Shown piece by piece: positions 32,082-41,421 of a stretch of DNA of 41,421 nt. The position numbers and the translations under genes are program-made. The notes beneath the pieces are model-generated. The model worked only from the letters and a program-made list of their open reading frames with translations, searched no databases and was not told the DNA's origin. Origin of the DNA: Mnemiopsis leidyi. Lineage: Eukaryota > Ctenophora > Tentaculata > Lobata > Bolinopsidae. The stretch lies in NCBI GenBank assembly GCA_000226015.1, contig JH152675.1, positions 186,364 through 227,784 on the forward strand, given 5' to 3'. Within the stretch, counting starts at the first letter, position 1, and every line of letters starts with the position of its first letter.

Positions 32082-33372
32082 TCAGCGTCGTCTGTCCCTG
32101 GACCTGCTTCTTGATCTCTTACTTTTGCGATCACGTGACCTAGATCTGCGATCTTTTGATTTTGACCGGCGATGACGAGAACCTGATCTGGACTTTCTCC
32201 CCTTCGATCTGGATCTGTAAAGGGCGACGTTAAAAAGCTATCAATAATCGAACATGAGAGGGGAGGGGGGCCTTACTGAAAAGCCCATTTTAAGGGCCCT
32301 TGAGCTGTAGGGAACACGATCAAAACTGGCGGACTACAGATTCTATCTGGGGGGGGGGGGGGGTGTGATTTGGCGACAGTTCTAGAAATGATACACAGCT
32401 CGTGGAGTAATATACCAGCAGTATCTCAGTAATCCCACTACTAGCACTTTTCTAAGCCGGGATCCCACCAGTGCAGAAGTGTCCCTGAAGCTACCCCCTC
32501 TAGTCGCCCTTTATCACCCCAATACTCTGCAAGTCAGTTGTACTATTTGTGGCTTATTCGGGGGAGGGGGCTGTCATGGTCATGGTTATTGCCCAAATTT
32601 CCATTGATGAGATGAAAGGTAAAAATGAGCTTTTATGGGACGGGGGACCCCCGCCCCCCTTAACATACCATTCACCAGCTTCATGAAACTTTTAATACTG
32701 AGTCTTGACTCTTGAAAGTTTTTATTTAGAAAGATAAATTCCTGAAAAGTGTCGTCTTCAAAAATCTGGAAGTGCTCCAGAAAATTTGAAGATGTGCCAC
32801 TAACACTCTGTTTATTTAGTTCACAGTACTATCCCTTCTCGAACATTACCTTTCCTTAGAACGATGTCGGGATTTCTTCTTTCTAGACTTAGACCCGTTA
32901 GGAGACTTCCTTCTCTCTCGGGATCTGTGTCTCCGTGACTTGCTCCGTGAACGGGATCGTTTTCGTTTGGGATCTCCGTCAGTTGTGGCGGGTGTGGTGG
33001 ATTGATTGGAGTCTGAGTAGTGGATAAGTTGCTGTTATGTTACATCAGGCCCAGCTTACAATAATGCTACATTATTACTACAATAATACTACAATAATAT
33101 AACTACTACAATAATACTACAGTACTACTACAATAGTAGTACTATACTTCTGTTTATAATAGGTTAAACGTGGTAAGAAGTAGGAGGGGGGCTACGAATC
33201 TTAAAATTGGTTTTTTAACGGTTGTTGCTTTATAAGACGCAAAACATTACCAACAGTTACAAACAACGTACCTTCATTAACGGCGTTGGCGATGAGAGCC
33301 TGGGCGTCAAGAAGTCTCTTCATGAGGAGATCTTTCTCTCGCTCAGCTTCTGTTTGTTTCGTGGGGGGTTTT
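32082..33372 (-). CDS. SREK1: SREK1 exons 8-10: helix and RS tail
   Basis: Exon 8 (33272-33372) encodes KPPTKQTEAEREKDLLMKRL and onward to NAVNE. Exon 9 (32850-33012) encodes DSNQSTTPATTDGDPKRKRS followed by dense SR/RK dipeptides. Exon 10 (32082-32214) encodes RSRSKGRKSRSGSRHRRSKS and onward, stopping at TGA (32082-32084). The coding exon 10 itself contains TCACGTGACC at 32131. Confidence 0.85.
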
Positions 33373-36223
33373 CTATTTTGACGATATGGTGTGTTAACAT
33401 TTAGGTAGAGTATTAACATTAATGTATAGTATGTTAACATTTAGGTAGAGTATGGACAATGGACATGTATGTATATATATAGTATGTTAACATTTAGGTA
33501 GAGTATGGACAATGGACATGTATGTATATATATAGTATGTTAACATTTAGGTACAGTATGGACAATGGACATGTATAGTATGTTAACATTTAGGTACAGT
33601 ATTAACATAACTACGATTTAAACTTAACACTACTAGGTCTAACTGAAAAGGAAATTGTACGTCATTAATGATAATTGAGTGTCCAAGCCCAACTATCAAA
33701 TATCTAAACTTTCAAAAAAATTAACAACTTAAACAAACTAAACAATAACAACAACTTGAACAAACGGAACATAAACGACAACTTAAACAAACTAAACTTA
33801 ACAATAACTTAAACAAACGGAACATAAACAACAACTTGAACAAACTAAACGAACTTACCCCAGCCAATGTCGACTGTGAATGACTCTGATCTGCATGTTA
33901 CAAAAGTCAGCTCCGTCGTACTGCAGGGCCACGTTCACTGAGGCGAGATCAAAAAACTCTATAAAGGCAAACCTAGGAGACATCGGATTAGAGGAGGTAC
34001 TGGCATGATTACCTAGGAAACCTACCTATGTGACTTGGGAAAATGTTGGAACTTAGAATTTGAGATTTGATGTTTGTGAACCGTGTATGGACCTAAAGGC
34101 CTTGAGGGATCTCATTCCTTTTTTTAAGCAAAAAAGGAATTCAACTAATTCAAATCAAATTAGCGTAGTAGTCGATCTAAGCTATTGTACTTATTTTGGA
34201 AAAATCATATTTCAAGAACCGATAAAATCATTTGAGACCACCCTGTTCTCGAAGAACCATGAAAAACCTTCCCTGTAAAAATAAAAATTGAGAAGTATGG
34301 AGTAAAATCAAAATCTTAGAAATCAAATAGCCAATATTAGAAATTAAAAAGACATAATATTCCCCTACCTCTTCTTCTCCATCCAATCTCCCCCTATTCT
34401 CAAATATCTGATATCTCCGCAGAACTGGAAGTAGTTGAGGATGTGCTCGGCGGTGAGAAAAGGATTGAGGTTATCTACGTAAACTGTCCGGCGTGCTTCC
34501 CTCTCTTTCTGCATTGTGTACTCTGAACAGACAAGAGTTTACGTGGGAAGTTTAGTGTATTATTGCATTGTGTACTCTGAACATACAACGGTAACTTGGA
34601 AAATTTGTTGTATTTTAAAAACCACATCGGTAAAAAATCGCGTTTGAAGTTAACTTTTGATAAAGAACGCTATCGTTAACAACTTTTTAAACTCATATGG
34701 TAGGTTCCAGTGTACAATTGCATTCCAAATATTTAACCTACCTTCTACCAGTTTTGGAGCAACAGGCATGGGGACACCCGTAGCAGCGATAAGTTGAACA
34801 TTAGCAGCGACTTTCTGGGACGAATCACACAGTTCCTTTGTCTGACTCAAACCTGCAACCAGTAGACTCTGGGAGTGTGGGTCATGTGAACATTGGGATA
34901 GGGAATATCAAAATGATGATTAGGGATAATCACATATACAATAATTAAAGTGCAGATTTTCTCTTGTAAAGTAGATGTAAACCGACTAACAAACTAAAAA
35001 AATTACTACAAAATCCTTAAAAAACAACATAAACATCTGCACCATCTAAAAAACTAAAACTAACAGGCTGAGGCTTGTTTCCCAGTACAGGATTAGCAAT
35101 ATGAGAGGGGATGGTTGGAGCTATGGTCGAAACAAGCTGCTTTATCTTCTCGTTCCCAGATACCAGGTCTTGATGTTGTTTGGAGGTCGACATGGCTGCT
35201 GCCAGCTGGAGTATCTCGTATTCTGAGGGTATCACGGCTGAGGTGGTGTTGAAGTTAGTTTTGTCCTTCTCGGGAGAGGAAAAAAGTGGGACCTAGAGGG
35301 GCAGAGGTTTGAAATTTTAGTTTGTTCTAATTTTTGAAGGGTAGTTCGACTGTTTGATATTTGATCATGAAGACCAGGGGCCGGTTGTAAAATACGCCGT
35401 ACTTAGATTTACAACTCAGCCTGTTTTTACAGATAAACAAATTTACAGACTGTACTCACAAACTGTTCAAAAGAAAAATATTAGAAAGTCGACTTACAAA
35501 CTGGTACAATAACAATGGGTTTGTCGATAAAGACCGTGCTGGTCATGTGTTGAGCTATGTAGACGAACTGGGGGTCCGTGAACTCCAGGTAGGCGACCAA
35601 CACTCCGTACTTGTTCCGGTGTCTGGGGAAACAGAAAGTCAGGGAAGAGTTAGCAGTGGAAATAGTCTATATTATTAGCGGTGGAAATAGACTATATTGA
35701 TATAATTGGCGGTGGAAGTAGATCATAGGGTAGAGAAGTTACTCCTAGAAACCTAGAAACCTATGGTCAGGAAATAAACTGGGGTTCTAATGGACATTAA
35801 AAATGCAAAAATTTCCGGTAACTAAAAGTTAAAGAGTAGGAATGATATTACTTGTCTTTGGGGAAAATTTCAACATGTTCTACTGGACCGATCTGTTGGA
35901 ACAGCTCTTCGATCTGTTTGTCTGTTGCTTTCACACTGAAACAATTGAAATGTCTGTTAAAATAAGTCTTATTGACTCCTGCACTGTAAAATAAGTTTAA
36001 TTCATAATATTTAAAGACAAAAGAGTTGATATTGAACACTTATCAAGCCAATACTATGAAGAGGCAGAGAAAGATCAGCTCGTGAAACCAGGAGTTAGTC
36101 GAACCTGAGATTGGTGACTTGGATGAGACGGGGACCTTTAGCTGGGGAAGTCTCTCTTTTCTCCAGTTTCTCATGATTAGTACACGGCACCAGCTCAGTA
36201 TCCCCTGATAGTACTACTGCCAT
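32082..36223 (-). CDS. SREK1: SREK1 homologue: two-RRM SR-related splicing regulator (10 exons)
   Basis: Exons in order of translation: 36105-36223, 35852-35935, about 35508-35622, about 35061-35292, 34742-34852, 34369-34522, 33859-33972, 33272-33372, 32850-33012 and 32082-32214; about 441 aa. RRM1 begins RLIQVTNLSVKATDKQIEEL, matching the human LQVTNLSPSTT region. A linker follows, then RRM2 with RNP2 TVYVDNLN and RNP1 FAFIEF. An acidic/basic helix EREKDLLMKRLLDAQALI corresponds to the human KELEEVMKRVREAQSFI segment, and an RS/RK tail ends in SRSRDRRR. Known role of the family: nuclear regulation of alternative splice-site choice through SR-protein contacts. The RS tail is shorter than in mammals. 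The exon 3 end (35502 or 35508), the exon 4 donor and possibly the exon 5 acceptor are uncertain, because the best GTAAGT after exon 3 is out of phase. The start ATG lies at 36221-36223. Confidence 0.85.
32349..32363. repeat. Homopolymer G15
   Basis: Fifteen G on the plus strand inside the last SREK1 intron (poly-C in the pre-mRNA). A matching G15 lies at 36471-36485 upstream of SREK1. Lengths in a draft assembly are unreliable. Confidence 0.8.
33061..33150. repeat. TACAATAATAC simple repeat
   Basis: Imperfect tandem of ACTACAATAATACTACAAT-type triplets in the SREK1 intron between exons 9 and 8. Confidence 0.7.
33402..33605. repeat. TTAACATTTAGGTAGAGTAT tandem repeat
   Basis: About five copies of GTTAACATTTAGGTA(G/C)AGTAT. 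Three include a longer extension with GGACAATGGACATGTATGTA and a short TA run, so longer and shorter units are mixed. Intronic in SREK1. Confidence 0.8.
33714..33852. repeat. AACTTAAACAAACTAAAC repeat next to a splice donor
   Basis: Roughly 52-58-bp imperfect units of AAC-rich sequence ending at the donor of SREK1 exon 7 (33858). In the pre-mRNA this is a U/G-rich intron start. Confidence 0.7.
33859..34522 (-). CDS. SREK1: SREK1 exons 6-7: RRM2
   Basis: Exon 6 (34369-34522) begins EYTMQKEREARRTVYVDNLN; the RRTVYV.NLN block is the SREK1 RRM2 signature. Exon 7 (33859-33972) begins RFAFIEFFDLASVNVALQYD (RNP1) and ends IRVIHSRHWLG. The split between exons is phase 2 at EKK-R. Confidence 0.9.
34742..35292 (-). 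CDS. SREK1: SREK1 exons 4-5: linker between the RRMs
   Basis: Exon 4 starts at 35292 after ctctag with VPLFSSPEKDKTN and continues IPSEYEILQLAAAMS, rich in Ala, Pro and Ser. Its donor is not certain (35043 and 35061 both give phase 1; CCT|GTTAGT gives phase 0). Exon 5 (34742-34852) encodes LSQTKELCDSSQKVAANVQL and AATGVPMPVAPKLVE. Low complexity, probably unstructured. Confidence 0.65.
35508..36223 (-). CDS. SREK1: SREK1 exons 1-3: RRM1
   Basis: Exon 1 (36105-36223) starts MAVVLSGDTELVPC and ends in ..RLIQVTNL in phase 2. Exon 2 (35852-35935) gives SVKATDKQIEELFQQIGPVE. Exon 3 (35508-35622, or to 35502) gives the RNP1-like KYGVLVAYLEF and TSTVFIDKPIVI. RNP1 is degenerate, as in vertebrate SREK1 RRM1. 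Confidence 0.8.
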
Positions 36224-36685
36224 AGACCACTACATTATTGGTAATTTAGTTAGTTTAGAAGAACTGAGTACGCGAGTTTTAACAAAAAAGGAGGAGTATA
36301 AGTAGGGTGTCACATGGAAACGTTATGGTTTACGAGATGATATCCGTCCAACGTTCTCATTAAACGCTCAGCTTTGAGCTGCAAGAGTCGGGCGAACCCG
36401 ATACAACAATGAGAACAAACTGAGAACGATCCTTGCCAGGGAGTATGCAAGTGTTGTATCTTATGTTGGAGGGGGGGGGGGGGGGCCTACATAAACAAAA
36501 AATGAAGGTACAAACAGACCCCAAATATCATCATTCATTTAACTAACTTTAACAACTTCATATCAATATCTACTTCAAACTCACATCAAAACCACATGTA
36601 AAAAAGCTAACATTTTGAGATCGATTCATGTAATCGCACAAACATATCTTTCTGAAAGAGAAAGGAAATAAAAACTAGATGAAGA
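36224..36685. other. Spacer between SREK1 and RMDN copy A
   Basis: A 460-bp spacer that must hold the SREK1 promoter and the RMDN-A 3' UTR. It contains an old MITE copy (36329-36406) and a G15 tract (36471-36485). Confidence 0.5.
36329..36406 (-). mobile_element. Diverged tiny MITE, copy 5 (78 bp)
   Basis: Same layout as the other copies but with many substitutions. One end reads TTTACGAGATGATATCCGTC. The other, on the opposite strand, contains TCGGGTTCGCCCGA, a perfect 5-bp stem with a TTCG loop. No target duplication is left. It sits about 0.1 kb upstream of the SREK1 start codon. Confidence 0.6.
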
Positions 36686-38348
36686 TCATAAGAGTACAAA
36701 GTTGTTTCTGTAAAAATTCTCTGCCTCGTCTGAAACTTTTTTATCGTCCTCAGTAACAACTGGTTGGTCTAACGCTAACTCTGCATAGTGTTTGGATTTC
36801 ATTCTGTCACCGAGTCTGAAATTGTTTGAAAATGATCTACAAATATAATAAAAGAAATGTAAATAAAAATTACTGCTCTAATCTTGATTGAATCCAAAAC
36901 TATGGATTGAGGAAAAAATGGCGCTTATTAAAAAAAGCATTGGATTCGTATAGAATGATTTAAATACGAAATAGTTAATAATACCATAGCACATAAAATA
37001 ATGCAACAATCGCAAACAAACCTTAGATAAGTCTTTGCGATGAGGTAAAGATTTCTGTTCCAAGAAAAAGGCGAGATTTCCTCCGCCTTGAGGAAAAACT
37101 CTAACGCCTCCTCGTAACTACACTCCGGAAGAGCGGCTAGAAAAGTGGTGGCAAACTTCCGTTCGTACCAAGACAACTCCAGCAGCTCCATGTGCCACAT
37201 CCCCAGGAGTGTCAGAACAGTGGCGTCAGTGGGGTCCAACTCTATTGCTCGTTCCAGGTGGTATTTCATGATGTGAAGGTCGAGGATTTGTCGCTTTAGT
37301 CCAAAAGAACTGCTGTAAGCATTAGATATGATGGCTTTCCAGCGGTGGGCCGAGGAGTTGGTTTCGTCAACTGCCAGAGCTTGGTCCACTAAATCCAGAG
37401 CTACCTGTGAGAGAAGAAATCCTTTAATTGGAAGTTGGAACATCTGACTGAAACGAAAATTTTGATCATTTGTTTTATCAGCCGTGCTCACAAAAATGGT
37501 CACCTGACTTCCAGCTCATTCCCAACCTGCATATCAGGAGTACTCTTCTGTTTTCCCTTCATGTTGATCATCTCCCACTCGGCACGAGCTCGTCTCCACA
37601 ATATGTCCACATTGTTGAGATCAGCGTATCGTTCTAGCGAGTAACTCAGCTCCCGAAACTCCTGCTTATCGTAGAGCGAGTCTAGGTATTTTATAACTTG
37701 AGGAGGAGGAGGCGGGTCTACTGGGAGGGGAGTTGCTTCCTCTTGTTCTGTGTCAGCTTGATCGGTGTCCTCTGTGTTTGTAGACTCTGTTTCTGTTGAA
37801 GCTGAAAAGGTTTGTTGTGACTTGTGAGAAGAATCAAGGATGGGGCGAGCAAGACTTACATGACCAAAAATTTCTGGCGCCGTGATAAAAATCGTTAGAC
37901 GTCGAAATAAACAAGATTCATTTTCCCAAAGAGTGGTTTAATTTCCACAAAAAAAAAACAATTACATGTATTAGAGTTTCAAAATATAGAAATTTCACGT
38001 AGATTTGCTAAAATGTCACCTGCTATAACAGCTGCCGCTAAAAGTCCACTCCAATACACTCTAGTGCAATTCTGCCGTTTCTCATAACACAGAGCCCTGC
38101 TGGACAGTTGACTACTGTTTGTGCTGCTCTCTGTTTGAAGACATGTCTGTTCGTATGTGCTCCTGTTTTTTGACCAATAGGAGCTAATCCTGAAAGAAGC
38201 TCATGCTAGGTCGGCAAGAAAATAAGGGTGCGTTCATTCAAGTTTTCTCAAATAAGAAAATAAATTTAACCATAAATTTCACAATATATTGAAAATTTAC
38301 TTACAAGGTACAGGCCCTCTTGTTGCACCCATTTAATCTTGGTAACAT
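36686..38348 (-). CDS. RMDN: RMDN-family TPR-like protein, copy A (5 exons, 333 aa)
   Basis: Exons in order of translation: 38305-38348, 38020-38189, 37527-37801, 37022-37404 and 36686-36815; 1002 nt, all GT-AG, phases consistent. Starts MLPRLNGCNKRACT. A hydrophobic stretch VYWSGLLAAAVIA (about residues 60-72) is a likely membrane anchor, followed by an acidic, Pro-rich linker. The RMDN core then carries [56 protein letters not shown] and YEEALEFFLKAEEISP, which match human RMDN1-3 (for example HKWYAI and HFEKAIELNPKDA). Known family roles: microtubule association for RMDN1, and ER-mitochondria lipid transfer for the membrane-anchored RMDN3 (PTPIP51). The N-terminal membrane segment favours an RMDN2/3-like role, which is an inference. 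Stop TGA at 36686-36688. Confidence 0.87.
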
Positions 38349-38886
38349 GTTCACATGTAGTGTTATTACTCAGACATTCCCATCAAAAGTTCTTCGTCGA
38401 CATAAACCTTAGGTAAATAAAAATTATAGAAATGGCAGGATATGGTAATTATACTAAATCATCTTAATGTGGGTAACAATCAATCATCAATGTTCCGAAA
38501 ATGGCACTGAATAGTTGGGCTCTAAACAAAAAATCTGGTGCAATAGACAGACAACTGTAAACAACAAAATCAAAAACAAACCACTTTAACATTTCAATCT
38601 TCAACTATAAATCAAAACTCCACCACAAAACTCGTTTATGTTTCATTTTTACGAGTTTTGCAAAATAGAAAAATAATAAATAGACGTGCTCTTTATTAAT
38701 CAAGAACGTCACAATTGAGCATGACAGATTGACCAGAAATATGTCCTTGAACTAAGCGATCAATGCCAGGTCTAAGAGACACTCAGGGGTCACGGCAGAT
38801 ACTCACGAGCAAGACACTGATACTCTGGATTATGAATCGGTGAACTGTTATTCAGGTGGAAAAGTTGGGTGTCGAAAAAATCAAAG
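38349..38886. other. Spacer between the two RMDN copies
   Basis: About 540 bp of AT-rich DNA holding the 3' UTR of copy B and the promoter of copy A. No clear motif was recognised. Confidence 0.4.
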
Positions 38887-40363
38887 TCACGACATGGAGT
38901 TTGCTCTGGCAAACTGTTTTGCTTCATCCTGATATATCAGATCTTCATCGCTTGTCGCCTCACGATTAATTGCTAATTCCAGGTATTCTTTAGCTTTAGA
39001 CTTATTGCCCAACCTGTGGTTAGTTTGAATAAGAATACGAAAGGTGGAAATAAAATTTGGAAGCCTTATGTAACATTGGCTATTGCTGATATTTGTACAT
39101 TTCATCATTTCAAATTTTGCAATTCAGGTTTCAGACCAATGGTCAATATCACTAATACCTGAAGTAAGCTTTTCCAGCTAGAAAGACGTTTCCTACTGAA
39201 ACAGCAGGTGCTATCTCTTCTGCTCTCAAGAAAAGTTCCAGCGCATCCTCATAACTTCCATACTTAGGTATCTTTAGGAGTACAAATGCAATGAATCTCG
39301 GCAGTAACGGTAACTCAAGTAGATTCATATGCCAAGCACCTAACAAAGTCATAGCAGCAGCATCAGAAGGGTCTAATTCAACTGCTCGCTCCAGGTGGTA
39401 CTTCTTTGTCTCCAAGTTCCTGAACTGCTCCTTTAAACCGGCTAGACTGCTGCGCGCGTCCGACAAGATCGCCTTCCAGCGGTGTGCGGACGAGCAAGTC
39501 TCGTCCATCTCAAGAGCTTGGTCTACCAAATCCACTAGTTCCTGTATTTGTGACACTCTGTCTGATCTGGCAAAAATGGAGGTGTCTTTGTCCTCAATCT
39601 TGATTATCTCCCACTTCACACGTGCGCGTCTCCACAGCAGTTCCGCGCTGCTTATTTCATCACAGCTGTCCAACACGGCCAGCAGTTCGACATACTTCTT
39701 AGAGTTGTAGAGTTGGTCTAAAAGTTCTAGAAGTTTCGGCAGAACATCTGATGTCTGATCAATAGGGACGGGTTCTTCTGATTCAGTGTTCACTGAGGCT
39801 GAAAGAATGAGATGTTAGATGTGATTGATCAGTCATACATTTTTAGTGATTTACAAACTTACTGACAAGCCTACAGACAAACCTACTGACAAACCTACTG
39901 ACAAGCCTACTGACAAGCCTACTGACAAACCTACTGACAAACTTACTGACAAGCCTACAGACAAACCTACTGACAAACCTACTGACAAGCCTACTGACAA
40001 GCCTACTGACAAACCTACTGACGAACCTACTACGGCACTAGCGGCAAGAAGTCCCGTCCAATAAGCAGAGCAGCGTTGTTGACTCCCAGCCTTGTATCCT
40101 CCACCACATAATCCAACTGGAAATGTCCGTCTGTTTGTATGTCTGTTCGACTCTGCTCGTGATGTTGATAAACACGTGCTAATCCTGAGTGTGATAAGGT
40201 TTTAACATGTGTACAAAATTGCGAGAAATTTTCTGGCATCCTTCCAATGCGTTTCAATCAACAGCAAAGTGAAAGAACAGGAAATTCAAGAAATATAAAA
40301 AAATATAAGATTAACTTACAAAGTGCAAGCCCGCTTGCCAGTCCCTCTGTATCGTGCTATCAT
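38887..40363 (-). CDS. RMDN: RMDN-family TPR-like protein, copy B (4 exons, 322 aa)
   Basis: Exons in order of translation: 40320-40363, 40027-40184, 39159-39798 and 38887-39013; 969 nt, phases consistent. Starts [14 protein letters not shown], paralogous to copy A over GxxKRACT, and exon 1 is 44 nt in both genes. The membrane segment is [13 protein letters not shown]. The core has [55 protein letters not shown] and [16 protein letters not shown], and ends [16 protein letters not shown] then FARANSMS. One 640-nt exon replaces the 275- and 383-nt exons of copy A. The donor of exon 2 is weak (G|GTTCGT) but keeps the TPR frame. It opens directly into a 12-bp minisatellite. Tandem, same-strand duplicate of copy A. 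Confidence 0.87.
39854..40030. repeat. 12-bp minisatellite at a splice donor
   Basis: About 15 units of CCTACTGACAAA (plus strand), arranged as two 84-bp higher-order copies of seven units each. It begins at the last bases of RMDN-B exon 2 and fills most of intron 2. The plus-strand open frame with repeated Pro-Thr-Asp-Lys is a by-product. Confidence 0.9.
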
Positions 40364-41235
40364 TATAGCACCCTACCGGTTACAGTTGTGATTGAAGTGA
40401 ACATTGCTTCATCCTACACAGTGTTTTGTGTTAAAGTAGTAAATAAGTGACTTTGTTTGGTGGCAGTTAAAACTGTGAATTCGGAATTCATAAAATTTGT
40501 TCTATAATTGAAAAGTTAATCGTTTATAATTAGGGGGTTTATACTGCATGATTTATATCAGGAAGGGCCAGAAAAATTTAACACTGGGCAAGTTTGGTTT
40601 GAGATTACCTGTTTACAATACATAGGAACTAAAAAGAATATTCTCGTTCATGATTGGTACTGCGGACTCATGAAGAATGTAATATGATATGTGCTATAAC
40701 AATGACCAGAATATATAATCACATCAGTCAGCTCTAGTTACACACATCCAGCTTGGGAGCATTGATGTTTTGTACTAAAACTCAATTCAGTGTGTTTCGC
40801 TATGTATTCTTTTGTTTCGGCAGTGTAATTAGTGTGATTTGAACTGTAATTTGGGTTACTTTATCGGAATATCTGTTTAACGTGAAAAACCTAATTTTAT
40901 TTGAGATTAGTTTGCTGTTGATTATTGATAGCATGTTAAATAGTTTACACAGAAAACAGATCAGTATCATTTCACATCTATATTTTGTGTTCATATTTGC
41001 CTGTTTTCTGCATGTCTTTATGTATGTATCACTTCATAAATAGATTCGCTTTCGAGTGCCTAAATGTTGGACATCTAGATTAAATCTCATGTTTCTCTAT
41101 AGCCAATTAAGCCTTATTTGGGAAAAGCAACCAGGGATAACTTTATAAATGGGGTAGGCTCAATTGTCATTTGTTGTGTAGCCGTGAGTTTAGTGGAGTA
41201 ATGAGCTACATCGCTCGTCAATGTAGAATATTACA
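40364..41235. other. Upstream flank of RMDN copy B
   Basis: AT-rich presumptive promoter and upstream DNA of copy B; no coding or repeat content recognised. Confidence 0.4.

Positions 41236-41421
<186 letters not shown>

Noticed and set aside
34060-34278. 72-codon plus frame antisense to a SREK1 intron
   Set aside because: AT-rich intronic sequence without any motif or transcript signals.
39825-40064. Plus-strand frame with repeated Pro-Thr-Asp-Lys
   Set aside because: Any 12-bp repeat lacking stops gives such a frame. It lies antisense to RMDN-B intron 2, with no exon signals.

Overview
The window is nuclear DNA from an animal, most likely a non-vertebrate one. Three signs support this: GT-AG introns in animal gene families, CpG that does not look depleted, and AT-rich spacers with many microsatellites and small transposon remnants. 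A run of 11 Ns at 31132-31142 shows it comes from a draft assembly. I cannot name the species. There are no bacterial, viral or CRISPR features, and I saw no tRNA or rRNA gene.

Layout. (1) Plus strand, 1223-26089: one nine-exon gene for a predicted 496-residue, GPI-anchored cell-surface protein (signal peptide, Ig-like domain, two fibronectin III domains, Thr/Pro stalk, second Ig-like domain, GPI signal). Only about 1.5 kb of its 25 kb is coding. Three introns of 7.4, 10.1 and 3.1 kb hold most of the remaining DNA. (2) 26090-32081: intergenic DNA with tiny MITEs, a pogo/Tigger-like MITE, CACGTG repeats, low-complexity repeats and the assembly gap. (3) Minus strand, 32082-36223: a ten-exon SREK1 homologue (two RRMs and an RS tail). 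(4) Minus strand, 36686-38348 and 38887-40363: two tandem paralogues of the RMDN (regulator of microtubule dynamics, TPR-like) family, each with an N-terminal hydrophobic segment. (5) A long AC microsatellite at the right edge.

The surface-protein gene converges on SREK1, while the three minus-strand genes lie head to tail with spacers of about 0.5 kb. I see no shared pathway among these genes.

The most unusual signals are non-coding. One is a family of 57-110 bp elements with 8-bp target duplications, whose two terminal repeats are hairpins that differ by compensatory base changes. Another is a strong excess of the palindrome TCACGTGA in the giant introns, several times just upstream of a TATA-like box and a 5' splice site (possible cryptic first exons). 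There is also a 30-bp-periodic CCAAT array inside an intron, and a 12-bp minisatellite that starts exactly at a 5' splice site of one RMDN gene and stays open in the exon's reading frame.
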